This document shows positions 1-8,663 of a DNA stretch of 64,000 bases, in pieces. The DNA comes from Acidobacteriota bacterium. GTDB taxonomy: Bacteria > Acidobacteriota > Terriglobia > Terriglobales > Acidobacteriaceae. How positions within the stretch are numbered: the stretch's first letter is position 1; each line of letters starts with the position of its first letter. The notes beneath the pieces are model-generated. The model was not told where the DNA came from, made no database searches, and was given only the letters and a program-made list of their open reading frames with translations. A program made the position numbers and the translations under genes. The stretch is taken from assembly GCA_021846985.1 (NCBI GenBank), contig JAJZVX010000005.1, positions 121,578 to 185,577 of the forward strand, given 5' to 3'.

Positions 1-2
1 TG

Positions 3-2486
3 GCCGGACCCTCGGCCGGGCCCAACGGCGGACAGATTTACATTGATGGATTCAGCGGCGGCGAGTTGCCCCCCAAGTCAGCCATCCGCGAGATACGCAT
101 CAACCAGAATCCCTTCTCCGCCGAATACGACCGGATCGGCTACGGGCGCATCGAAATCTTCACCAAGCCCGGGACCGACAAACTCCATGGCCACTTCTTC
201 CTCATGGGCAACGACAAAGCCTTCAACACCGGCAACCCCTTCACCAGCACCATCCCGTCCTACTACAGCTACCAGTTTCACGGCACCGTCGAAGATGCGC
301 TAACCAAAAACTCCTCCTTCTTTCTCAGCGCCGAGCAGCGCAACATCGAGAGTGTGAATGCGTGGCGCATCTTCAACGCCGTGCTCGACGATGGCACTTC
401 GGGATACGTCAACTATCCCGACTACGGCGTCAACCTTCTCAACCGGCGCATCCGCGACAACGTCTCAGCGCGAGTGGACTGGCAACTGGGCCAAAAGAAC
501 ACGCTCACGGTGCGCTACGGCTTCTGGTCCGAGGCCGAGCGCGGCGACCTGAACTCCGGCTATCTACCCACGGCCTCCACGCACGAGTCGAATACCGATC
601 ACACCGTGCAGGCGAGCGATACCATCATCCTCAGCGATCACGTCATCAACGAGACGCGCTTCCAGTTCGAACGCAACAACGAAAACCACTATCCCGACTC
701 CATTGACCGCAGCATCATGGTGCAAGGCGACTTCACCGGAGGCGGGTTCCCCGGACAGGTTTACCGCGACCACACCACCAATCTCGAGTTCTGGAACATC
801 ACAACCATGAGTCACGGTGGCCATTCCATCGAGCTGGGCACGCGCATGCGCGACTCCCGCGACGCCAATCTCACCACTTCGAACTTCAACGGCATGTTCA
901 TCTTCGATTCGTACGACAAGTATCTGAACATGGCCAACGGACTGGCGGCCGGAACGCCCTTCGATCAACTCGTCAGCGAGGGCTACGGGCCCACCACGGC
1001 CACTTACACCACAGGCTCGCAATCAACGCTGGCCAACATGTTCGATATCGCCCTCTTTGCGCAGGACGACTGGAGGGTGAGCCCACGCTTCACGTTCTCC
1101 AGCGGCATCCGCTGGGAAGCGCAAAACCACGTCGCCGATCACAACGACTGGGCGCCCCGCTTTTCGCTCGCCTACGCCCTCGACGGCGGCAAGGACCGGA
1201 AGAAAACCAAAACCGTGCTGCGCGCGGGCTACGGCTTCTTCTACAGCAGGTTCCACACCACCAATCTGCTCACCATCAACCGGTCGCACATTCAACAACA
1301 AGTTGTGCTCAACAATCCGCTCTGCAGTGCAACGGCATCCACGCTCACCGGCATCGACATGACCACCTGCACCAGCAGCGCCGGATCCTCTAGCAACACA
1401 AACCCCGTACAATACGAAGTCGATCCGAATTACCGCTCCCCGTACATCGGACAGGCCGCGGTCAGCATCGAACGGCAAATCGTGCCCGGCACCAGCGTAA
1501 CCGCCACCTACCTGCGCTCCTTCGGCGCCCACCAAATGGTCACCCGCAACGCCAACCAGGCCGAGGGAGGCACGCCGCAAAACAACTCCGGCAGCTACCT
1601 CTACGAGTACTATCCGGAAGCGGTCTTCAAGGAAAACCAGCTGATCGTGAGCTTCAATGGAAAATTGAGCAAGAACATGCAGATCATGGGCTCCTACACG
1701 CTGGCCGCCGCCAACAGCAACGGCGGCGGGGGCAGCGACGCCTCCAATGCCTACAACCTCGACCAGGACTATGGACGCGCCATCTTTGTCTCGCGCAACA
1801 TGCTCTTCATGATGGGCGCCTACAACGGCCCCTGGGGCATTCGCTTCAATCCTTTCCTGGTTACCTTCTCCGGAAAACCCTACAACGTGACCCTGCCCAC
1901 CGACCCGCTGAACAACTTCTTTAACCAGCGCCCGGCCTACGGCACCGCCAACGATTGCGCATCGAGCACGGGCCGGTATGTATCCACCTCGTTGGGATGC
2001 TTCGATACGCAGCCCGCCTACGGCTCGCAGTTGGTCCCCATCAACCTGGGTAACAGTCCCGCTTCCGTGGCCTTCAACCTGCGCATCAGCCGCGCCATCG
2101 GCCTCGGACCCAAATTGCAGCCCAATGCGGGCCCCCAGGGCGGACCTCCAGGCGGCCCCCGTGGCGGTCCCCGCGGTGGCCGCGGCCCGGGAGGCGGCCT
2201 TGGACCCGGAGGCCTGAGTGGCGGCGGTGGTCCTCCGCCCGGCATGTTCTCCGGCGGACCCATCAACCGGAAATACTCGCTGAACTTTACCGTCCAGGCG
2301 CTCAACATCTTCAACGACATCAACTACGGAACCCCGGTCGGCATGCTCACGCCTACGGTCAACCCAACCACCGGAGCGGTTACGCCCGGCAGCCAGTTCG
2401 GGAAATCCGCCAATCTGGCCGGCGGCATCTTCTCCACCGGTTCGGCGGCCCGCCGCATCTTTGCCCAGGTCGTGTTTTCCTTCTGA
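3..2486 (+). CDS. TonB-dependent receptor, 5'-truncated by the window edge
   Basis: The reading frame is already open at base 3, so the N-terminus lies outside the window; 827 residues are visible. The first residues (IYIDGFSGGELPPKSAIREI) belong to the plug domain, followed by a 22-strand-type barrel rich in aromatic and Asn/Thr turns and ending in Phe (VVFSF), the usual last residue of an outer membrane barrel. It should be an outer membrane, TonB-driven importer; the substrate cannot be told. Near the C-terminus (bases 2130-2261) there is a long Gly/Pro/Arg-rich stretch inserted before the last strands, which is odd for this family. A strong stem-loop follows the stop codon. Confidence 0.9.
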   Translation, partial: AGPSAGPNGGQIYIDGFSGGELPPKSAIREIRINQNPFSAEYDRIGYGRIEIFTKPGTDKLHGHFFLMGNDKAFNTGNPFTSTIPSYYSYQFHGTVEDALTKNSSFFLSAEQRNIESVNAWRIFNAVLDDGTSGYVNYPDYGVNLLNRRIRDNVSARVDWQLGQKNTLTVRYGFWSEAERGDLNSGYLPTASTHESNTDHTVQASDTIILSDHVINETRFQFERNNENHYPDSIDRSIMVQGDFTGGGFPGQVYRDHTTNLEFWNITTMSHGGHSIELGTRMRDSRDANLTTSNFNGMFIFDSYDKYLNMANGLAAGTPFDQLVSEGYGPTTATYTTGSQSTLANMFDIALFAQDDWRVSPRFTFSSGIRWEAQNHVADHNDWAPRFSLAYALDGGKDRKKTKTVLRAGYGFFYSRFHTTNLLTINRSHIQQQVVLNNPLCSATASTLTGIDMTTCTSSAGSSSNTNPVQYEVDPNYRSPYIGQAAVSIERQIVPGTSVTATYLRSFGAHQMVTRNANQAEGGTPQNNSGSYLYEYYPEAVFKENQLIVSFNGKLSKNMQIMGSYTLAAANSNGGGGSDASNAYNLDQDYGRAIFVSRNMLFMMGAYNGPWGIRFNPFLVTFSGKPYNVTLPTDPLNNFFNQRPAYGTANDCASSTGRYVSTSLGCFDTQPAYGSQLVPINLGNSPASVAFNLRISRAIGLGPKLQPNAGPQGGPPGGPRGGPRGGRGPGGGLGPGGLSGGGGPPPGMFSGGPINRKYSLNFTVQALNIFNDINYGTPVGMLTPTVNPTTGAVTPGSQFGKSANLAGGIFSTGSAARRIFAQVVFSF

Positions 2487-2502
2487 ACCCTGACTCCGCC
2501 AG

Positions 2503-2539
2503 GCAAAAAGGCCGGGAATCTCTCCACCGGCCTTTTTGC
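2503..2539. terminator. Bidirectional intrinsic terminator
   Basis: A perfect 13-bp inverted repeat (2503-2515 and 2527-2539) has an 11-nt loop. The arms carry A5/T5 runs, so both strands give a stem followed by U-rich sequence. It sits between the convergent receptor gene and glycosyltransferase gene. Confidence 0.85.
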
Positions 2540-2545
2540 ATCCCG

Positions 2546-3640
2546 TCACCGGCCCGCCGCTATCTCCCCATAGAGCGCTTCCCACTCGTCGCACTTGGCG
2601 TCGATGCTGAATGTGCGCAGTACGCGTTCGCGCGCAGCCCGTCCCAGGGCCTGCCTCTGCTCCGGATGCTGCCGCATCGCCTCCAGCATGGCGGAGGCAA
2701 GCGCTTCGGCGGAACGCGCCGGCGCCAGCCACCCGCTTTCTCCCAGCAGTTCGCGCACGCTGCCCACGTCCGTGGCCACCACCGTCTTTTCCATCGCCAT
2801 GGCCTCGGCAACGGCCAGCGGCATGCCCTCCCACGCCGAGCCCAGAACAAATCCGTCTGCGCCATCGAGCAGCGCCGGCATCGCGCGCCGCAAACCGAGC
2901 CAGCGAATCGAGCCGGCCAGCCCCAACTCAACTGACAGGGCATGAAGCGCAGCCCCATCGCCGCCGCCGGCAATCCACAGCCGCGCCTCCGGGAAGGCAT
3001 CCAGCACCCTCCGAAAGGCGCGCAGCAAGTTGGGATAATCCTTTGCCGGCGCCAGCCGGCCGGCGGTCAGCCACACAAACGCATCGCCGGCCTGCATGGC
3101 CTCTCTTGTCGCCTTCCGGCGCTCGCCGCACGGCGCAAATTCCTTGGGGTCGACCCCGTTGCCCATCGTCACGCTTCGTCGCGCGGAAACTGCCTTCAGA
3201 CACACAAAACGAGCCAGAACAGCGTTGCCCACCAGCGCGGTGCGGCAAGCCAGTCGATCTGTCAACCGGTAGGCAAGCATGCGCGGCCAGCCGCCTTCCC
3301 ACATGTTGTGAATCGATGACACAACCGCTACCCGCGGGTCCAGAATCTTCAGCACGCGCGTAAAAACATTTGCATGAAAGGAGTGGCTATGCGCCACGTC
3401 GGGACGAAATTCCCTGAAAAAGCGCCGTCCGCGGCGCAGAGCCGCCCAAAAGCTTGCGGGACTCTTGCGCATCCCCAGATAGACCACCCTCAGCGCAGTG
3501 ACGCACTCTTCGTCCGCCTGCGGCTGCAGAACCAGAATCGCAACCGTGTGACCGCGCTCGGCCATCTTCGCGGCCAGCGCCAGCGCCTGGCGTTCCGCGC
3601 CTCCCACGCCCAGCGATGTGAGCACGTACGCAATCCGCAT
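2546..3640 (-). CDS. Glycosyltransferase family 4 (GT-B fold)
   Basis: The 364-residue protein has the GT4 layout. The N-terminal half starts MRIAYVLTSLGVGGAERQ with the Gly-Gly-Ala-Glu loop. The C-terminal half has LTAGRLAPAKDYPNLLRAF and the nucleotide-sugar binding E-x7-E segment EGMPLAVAEAMAMEKTVVAT. It should move a sugar from an activated donor to a lipid or polysaccharide acceptor on the cytoplasmic side of the membrane. ATG at 3640 is preferred because GCAGG lies 5 nt upstream; a GTG two codons earlier is possible. No other polysaccharide genes adjoin it, so the acceptor is unknown. Confidence 0.88.
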   Translation of the reverse strand: MRIAYVLTSLGVGGAERQALALAAKMAERGHTVAILVLQPQADEECVTALRVVYLGMRKSPASFWAALRRGRRFFREFRPDVAHSHSFHANVFTRVLKILDPRVAVVSSIHNMWEGGWPRMLAYRLTDRLACRTALVGNAVLARFVCLKAVSARRSVTMGNGVDPKEFAPCGERRKATREAMQAGDAFVWLTAGRLAPAKDYPNLLRAFRRVLDAFPEARLWIAGGGDGAALHALSVELGLAGSIRWLGLRRAMPALLDGADGFVLGSAWEGMPLAVAEAMAMEKTVVATDVGSVRELLGESGWLAPARSAEALASAMLEAMRQHPEQRQALGRAARERVLRTFSIDAKCDEWEALYGEIAAGR

Positions 3641-3691
3641 TCCCACCTGCTCTGCAGCGGAAACTCAAACCTCACGATCATATCGCGCGCG

Positions 3692-4179
3692 GTCAAGCCC
3701 TGCTTTTCGTCCCCCGCCGTCCCCCTATGAACGTGTCCACCGCGAACCGGCCTGGGCCCAGAATCAGAATCAACAGGGCGCAAACCAGCAGGCATGCGGC
3801 GTCGCGCCATAAAAGTCGTCTGGCTTGGAAAGAATGTGCAGAAAGTTGATGCGGTCATCGGGCACACTCCGATACGCCATGGTCATGTTCACAAGCAGAA
3901 CCAGCGACGTCAGCCCGGAAACAGCGCCCAGCGCCAACAGAACCCCGCCGTCGGACTCCACCCGTGCGACGAGCAGCGCGGTCGCAGCAGGCACAGGCAG
4001 GTTGAGCTTCGCAAAGAAAACAGCCACCCGGCTCAGATGCGTCCGCTTGCCCCAGCCATCTTGAGCCAGTTGCCAGCCGCAGTAGGACGGATGGCCAGCA
4101 GCAGCGGGCTCTGCATCCGGTTCAAGCCTGCTTGCGCGTTCACGCAAATTCCGCGCATTAAGCGCAAGATCGAACGCAT
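3692..4179 (-). pseudogene. DoxX-family membrane protein, interrupted by two frameshifts
   Basis: Three reading frames give consecutive parts of one DoxX-like protein. The N-terminus starts MRSILRLMRGI and reaches LLLAIR (ATG 4179, SD AAGGAAA). The middle runs from YCGWQLAQDGWGK through FFAKLNLPVP and the Glu/Gly-Gly helix (VESDGGVLLALGAV) to DDFYGA. The C-terminus has LLVCALLILILGPGRFAVD and ends at TGA 3692-3694. Each junction (about 4083-4092 and 3788-3798) is explained by a single missing base. The joined length of about 162 residues is normal for the family. It is either a pseudogene or two sequencing errors. Confidence 0.72.
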
Positions 4180-4713
4180 ACAATTTCCTTTCAGGCGGGG
4201 ATGGGCGGGTTGAGACCGGACGCGCAGATTCAGCCAAGCTCTGCCCAGATGGCAAACCATTCGCGGACACATTGCGCGCGCCGGGCCTCGGGAATCATCG
4301 AGTCCTCAAAACCGGCTTCGAGCACGGCCGGCTCGTCGCCGCTGCCCGCGCTCCGTTCACACCCGGATGAGTGCGAACTCACGAAAATGGTTACAACCGG
4401 GGTCGTGGCGGAAAAATCAATCTGCGCCCCGAGCCGCCCCAGGGTAAATGCGCCCGTTTCCATCAAGACGCGATCCTTAACTGCCCGACTCCATGCGCGG
4501 CTTCCTCCACCCGCCCCATACCCATGGGGTGCGCCTGCCTGCGTCCAGGATGCCCCCCCCGCCTCCATCTCCGGCGCACGGCAATATACCCGACAAGGCC
4601 AGTGGAAAATCCGCCTCCGCCGTCCCCGCAATCCCCCTCGCTTTTTTCTGTTTCGATACGAATCTTGGCGCAAAACTGATCGTCCGGGCTGTACAATCTC
4701 CGCAAGGAGAAAC
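4180..4713. other. Intergenic stretch without a supported gene
   Basis: There are open frames on both strands, but none has a ribosome binding site, a recognisable domain or residue usage like the neighbours. The minus-strand frame 4230-4715 encodes an Arg/Gly-rich sequence of low credibility, though its C-terminal half (about 4230-4480) is less biased and could be a gene remnant. Nothing else was identified. Confidence 0.5.
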
Positions 4714-5019
4714 ATGGCCGGAGATATTCAACTTACGTGCAGCGACTGTGGACAGGAATTCATCTTCACCGCTGCGGATCAGGCGTTCTTTCAGGAACGT
4801 GGTTATTCGACCCCAAAACGTTGCAAAGCTTGCCGTATGGCAAAGAAAAACGACCAGGGGGGATCCGGCTACCGCTCGGCTCCGGCACAGGGTACACCTG
4901 TGATTTGTTCGGGCTGCGGCCAGCCAACAACCGTGCCTTTTGAGCCGCGTGGTGACCGCCCGGTCTATTGCCGGGACTGCTACACGGCGCGCAAGGGCAG
5001 CGGCGGGCGCGGGCGCTGA
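4714..5019 (+). CDS. Small zinc-ribbon domain protein
   Basis: This 101-residue cytoplasmic protein contains two zinc-binding units. The first is CSDCGQEF with its partner RCKACR (residues about 8-35); the second is CSGCGQPTTVPFEP with YCRDCY (about 63-90). This matches the widespread zinc-ribbon / CxxC-x17-CxxC family of unknown function. The start is fixed by AAGGAGA at 4704-4710, four bases before the ATG; a much longer in-frame extension upstream is non-coding in character. The linker is rich in Gly, Ser and Gln, and the tail ends in Gly/Arg residues, which could touch nucleic acid (inference). Confidence 0.85.
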   Translation: MAGDIQLTCSDCGQEFIFTAADQAFFQERGYSTPKRCKACRMAKKNDQGGSGYRSAPAQGTPVICSGCGQPTTVPFEPRGDRPVYCRDCYTARKGSGGRGR

Positions 5020-5279
5020 TCGTGGCTCCAGCCACGCCGGGCACTAACCTCGCCCACACAACACCGTAGACATTCGTTGCGCTTACAGGCACGAGCCGGC
5101 AAGCCATCGCTTGCTGGTTTGTGCCTCCATGGCCATAAGGGAATGCTATCTTTCTTTCGCCGCGGGACATTACAGCGCGGTTTGCAGCTTCTCTTGGGCG
5201 TTGGAGCCCGGCGCGGGAGAGCTCTCGCCTGGACCGGAATTGCCGTGGCCTGATGGCTCGTTATCCCTGAGGGAATCTC

Positions 5280-5732
5280 ATGAAAGTGAACGCTCGGGCA
5301 TGGATCGCCGGCCTGCTTTTTCTGCCGCTCCCCGCCCTTTGTGCCGCCCAGCAGGGCTGCACGCTGCGGATTCATGTCGATGGCTTGCGCAACTCCACCG
5401 GCGACGTGGGAACCACTCTCTTTAGCTCTCCCGATGGCTGGCCCGAAAACAACAGCAAGGCGTATCGCCACGGGCCCACACCCATCGAGCCCGGCCAGCG
5501 TCAGGTAACCGCCGTATGGGAACATCTGCCGTCCGGTGACTACGCCGTAGCCGTAATCCACGATGAGAACCAGAATCACAAGCTGGATAGAAACTTTATC
5601 GGCTGGCCCAAGGAGGGCTTTGGCTTTGCCAACAACCCGCATGTCGGGCTTTCGGCGCCCTCATTCAAAGCGGCCCTGGTCCACCTCGCCTGCCCCAGCA
5701 CGGAAATCGTGATTCACATGCAGTACAAGTAA
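5280..5732 (+). CDS. DUF2141 family secreted protein
   Basis: The 150-residue protein has a Sec signal peptide (about residues 1-23, AGLLFLPLPALCAAQ), followed by the DUF2141 beta-sandwich-like domain. Diagnostic segments are YAVAVIHDENQNHKLDRN, a calcium-loop-like Asp/Asn cluster, and GWPKEGFGFANNP. The family is exported and its function is not established. GAGGG lies 7 nt before the ATG. It stands alone between an unremarkable upstream spacer and a convergent gene. Confidence 0.88.
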   Translation: MKVNARAWIAGLLFLPLPALCAAQQGCTLRIHVDGLRNSTGDVGTTLFSSPDGWPENNSKAYRHGPTPIEPGQRQVTAVWEHLPSGDYAVAVIHDENQNHKLDRNFIGWPKEGFGFANNPHVGLSAPSFKAALVHLACPSTEIVIHMQYK

Positions 5733-5909
5733 GCTCCGCCGGTATTCTCTTTCCGTGGAATGTGCCGCGCCGGCGAAATGCCAGCCAGCCTCGCACCCCA
5801 GCAATCCGCTATGCGCAACCCTTGGGCGCAGGCCGCGCAATGCCCCGGGGGCGCATCGCCAAACCGGGGTGAAACTCCCCTATCGAGCCGTGAATCGAAC
5901 CGGCGGCCT

Positions 5910-7859
5910 CTACCGCTTCTTCCCGGACTTCGGCGCCGGTTTCTTGGCCGCCGGCTTTCCGCCCTTGGCTGGCGGCCGCGATGGCTTGGAGGGCTTCGAG
6001 ACGGCCTTCGAAGCCGGCTTTCCCTTTGCCGGCGCGGCCTTCGCCGCCTTTTTCACCGCAGCCTTCACCGGAGCCTTTGCGGCCGGCTTCCTGGCCTCGG
6101 GCTTCGAAGCAGCAGCCTTGCTTGGTTTTGAAGCGGCTGTTGGCAGTTTCTTCGCCGGCGCGGCCTTCACCTTCGCCGAAACCAGAGCAGCCGATTGGGC
6201 CGCTGGCTGCGCCGCTTTCTCCTTGGCCTTCCCCGGCTGCTGACGCGTCTCCGGCGCCTCGGCCGCTGCGACCTTCTTCTTCTCCGCCGCTTTCTTCTCT
6301 TGCCTGGCGCCGGCGGCCGGCTTCACGCTCGCTTGGGCTGGCACAGGCTCTTCCTCCGCGCCCTCGGCCTCCTCGCCTTCTTCGTCAGACCCCGTATCAC
6401 CCTTCAGGCCGATCTTGGGAAGATCCAGGTCCAGCTCCAACTCCTCTTCCTCGCCGCCGATCTCTTCCAGATCCTCATCCTCCAGACCCTCTTCCGCCTC
6501 CTCATCCTCGTCCAGATGCTCCTTCACTCTGGCTTCGGCGCCTCGCTTCGCTCTCGTCCGCTTGATGGTGGCCTGAGGCGGAGGCGCGGGCGGTGAATGT
6601 GGCTCAAGGAATGTCCGCATCTCCTCCGGCGTACTCAACTTGCCGTCGATCAACTCCAGAAAAACCAGGTCCACAATCTTCGCATACCCGCTCAACTCCG
6701 GCGTAATCCGCATCTCCTGCATCAGGGCATATGGAATCTGCTGGCGCACCGCAGGCCAAGTCTTCAGAAACTGTTGATACCGCTCCTGCACCCCTTGACT
6801 CTTGCTCGTAAACCCAAGCCAAAGAACAGCTTCTGGATCATAGCTCATGAAAAGCTTGTAGGCTGCCGACGGCTTTGCATTCTCCTTGGACATCAACACC
6901 TTCGCAAATGCCGCCGCCTGCGCGTCCAGATTGTTCCACTCCTCCACAAACCCCGGCCGCAGCATCAATTTCTTCAGGGCGGCAAGCTCTTTGGAGCTGA
7001 GCTTCGCCGTCAGCAACTGCATCTGCGCCGCCGACATGTCGGCATGCACCCCCTGCATCAGAAGTTCCACCGCCAGTTCGTGCAGGGCCGCCAGTTTCTC
7101 CCGGTCAGCCTTCGCCGCCGTCCAGGTGCTGAACAGCACCTTCATCCAGCCCTCAGACTCCATCGCCTCCAGAACCTGCAATGCTTCTTCTTCGTGCCCA
7201 ATCTGCTCCAGTTCCCGGCTCCGCTCCTGCGCCGAAAGATGCTCGATCACTCCCTCGTTCTTGGCATTCTCATAGCGGACCTGTGTCTTCGGGTCCATCT
7301 CCCAGCCCAGCCTCACTTTGTACCGCGTGGCCCGCAGCAGAAGCGACGGCTTGTCGAGAAATCCATAATTCGATACCAGCCGCAGCGTCCTGGACTCGAT
7401 ATCCGCGGCCCCGTTCAACGGGTCCATCAGCAGCCCGAAGGAGCCTTCGTTGAGCGAAATCGCCATGGCATTGACCGTAAAATCGCGTCGCCGCAGATCT
7501 TCCTGGATAGAAGCCGCGTGAAAAACCGCCTTGCCCGGCTTGGGATACTCCGCCCGGTGCGTGCTCACCACGTCCACGCGCACCGTGCCATGGAAACAGA
7601 GATAAAGCGCATGCGACACCTCATCTTCTCCCCACACGTGCCCACCATGTTTCTCAATTGTTTTCTTGAGTTTGAGAGCATTTCCCTGCACCGCCACTTC
7701 AAGTTCTCGCACCCCATGGCCACTGGTCAGGTCACGAACCGCGTCTCCGGTTAGAAAGATGAGCATTCCGGCTTCGCGAGCCGCCTCGCGCAATTGGCGC
7801 AACGCATGCTGCTGATCCGCCGACAAGCGGTTTTCCAGGAGGTAAATGTAGTCGGGCAT
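5910..7859 (-). CDS. Poly(A) polymerase/CCA-adding-enzyme head domain protein with acidic and histone-H1-like tail
   Basis: The 649-residue protein begins with a class II nucleotidyltransferase head: TGDAVRD at 37-43, RRRDFTVNAMAI at 123-134, then the RNA-binding helices with RATRYKVRLGWEMD. In active enzymes the first motif is Gly-Gly and the metal-binding pair is Asp-x-Asp; here these are Gly-Asp and Glu-x-Glu (RELEV, 51-55), so normal catalysis is doubtful. Residues about 448-511 are strongly acidic, and 512-649 are Lys/Ala/Pro repeats like histone H1. ATG 7859 is chosen for GCAGGA upstream; longer extensions lack domain content. It could be a degenerate tRNA nucleotidyltransferase or a nucleic-acid binding paralogue. 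Confidence 0.85.
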   Translation of the reverse strand: MPDYIYLLENRLSADQQHALRQLREAAREAGMLIFLTGDAVRDLTSGHGVRELEVAVQGNALKLKKTIEKHGGHVWGEDEVSHALYLCFHGTVRVDVVSTHRAEYPKPGKAVFHAASIQEDLRRRDFTVNAMAISLNEGSFGLLMDPLNGAADIESRTLRLVSNYGFLDKPSLLLRATRYKVRLGWEMDPKTQVRYENAKNEGVIEHLSAQERSRELEQIGHEEEALQVLEAMESEGWMKVLFSTWTAAKADREKLAALHELAVELLMQGVHADMSAAQMQLLTAKLSSKELAALKKLMLRPGFVEEWNNLDAQAAAFAKVLMSKENAKPSAAYKLFMSYDPEAVLWLGFTSKSQGVQERYQQFLKTWPAVRQQIPYALMQEMRITPELSGYAKIVDLVFLELIDGKLSTPEEMRTFLEPHSPPAPPPQATIKRTRAKRGAEARVKEHLDEDEEAEEGLEDEDLEEIGGEEEELELDLDLPKIGLKGDTGSDEEGEEAEGAEEEPVPAQASVKPAAGARQEKKAAEKKKVAAAEAPETRQQPGKAKEKAAQPAAQSAALVSAKVKAAPAKKLPTAASKPSKAAASKPEARKPAAKAPVKAAVKKAAKAAPAKGKPASKAVSKPSKPSRPPAKGGKPAAKKPAPKSGKKR

Positions 7860-8085
7860 TCCGTATCCTGCTTTCGCCGTTGCTTGCGCAGCCAAGTATT
7901 TGATCCTGTTGTGCTTAAATGTCGTCTGGCAAGGCTGGCAAACCAGTACCTTAACACACTTTGCGTCCGTTGGCCAGAGATATGTGCACCGGATTTGTTG
8001 CGGTTTACTTCTCCGGTAACATTCTCTTCCGCCCCTGCGCAAATCGCGCCTTTGCGCCGCCCTCACCGTGCGACAATCCAGAACA

Positions 8086-8607
8086 ATGGCCTCCGCGCGA
8101 AAACCCGTGATTGTGCGCAAGTTCTCCAGGGATTGGTGCGCTGGCTATGCTGGCATCCACCTTGGTCAGGACGCCCACGAGCTGGAAATCCTCGACCTGG
8201 CAGGAAAGGTGTTGCGCATCGGCTGGGAACAGGTCAAGTGGATCTGCTATGTGCGCGACTTGCCTGCCGCCGGAGACCAGGCTAACCCCGAGCGCCTCCT
8301 CCACAAGCGCTTTTCCGTCCGGCCGCGCCTCGCCGGACTCTGGCTGCGCATGACCCTGCTGGACGGCGAAGAACTGGAGGGCTTGGCGGCCAACGACCTC
8401 TCCCTGATCGAGGGCGCGGGCCTGCTCCTCACCCCGCCCGACACCCGCTCCAACACGCAGCGCATCTATGTCCCCCGCCAGGCCGTCCAGACACTCGAAG
8501 TCGTCAGCCTGATCGGCACGGGCCGGCGCGGCAAGCCTGTCCGCACCGAGCAGCCCGATCTCTTCCCCCAGGAGTCCGACCTCGACCAAGACGTCCAGCC
8601 TCTTTGA
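8086..8607 (+). CDS. Conserved hypothetical protein, two beta-rich halves
   Basis: The 173-residue soluble protein has no signal peptide or membrane segment. The first half (VIVRKFSRDWCAGYAG to WICYVRDL) and the second half (LRMTLLDGEELEGLAAND to QRIYVPRQAVQTLEVV) resemble small beta-barrels. The pattern recalls acidobacterial and myxobacterial domains of unknown function that read G-x-W-x-R-x-T-x-x-D-G-E. No function can be assigned. ATG 8086 is favoured over GTG 8068, but neither has a clear ribosome site. It is divergent from the nucleotidyltransferase-like gene and lies 56 nt before lpxD. Confidence 0.7.
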   Translation: MASARKPVIVRKFSRDWCAGYAGIHLGQDAHELEILDLAGKVLRIGWEQVKWICYVRDLPAAGDQANPERLLHKRFSVRPRLAGLWLRMTLLDGEELEGLAANDLSLIEGAGLLLTPPDTRSNTQRIYVPRQAVQTLEVVSLIGTGRRGKPVRTEQPDLFPQESDLDQDVQPL

Positions 8608-8663
8608 CCTCTTGCGGCAATTCTCCATCGCCATGAAGCCCGCCTGCCCCCGTTTCCGGTACA

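Noticed and set aside
1023..2834. Long minus-strand open frame opposite the TonB-dependent receptor
   Set aside because: Gly/Ala/Arg-biased translation without domains; it is the antisense shadow of a GC-rich gene and crosses a terminator.
4201..4713. Upstream extension of the zinc-ribbon gene frame
   Set aside because: No ribosome site or domain; the AAGGAGA-supported ATG at 4714 gives the complete family protein.
6250..6600. Plus-strand Leu/Arg-rich open frames across the tail of the nucleotidyltransferase-like gene
   Set aside because: They are the antisense of Lys/Glu/Ala-rich repeats; no start signals.
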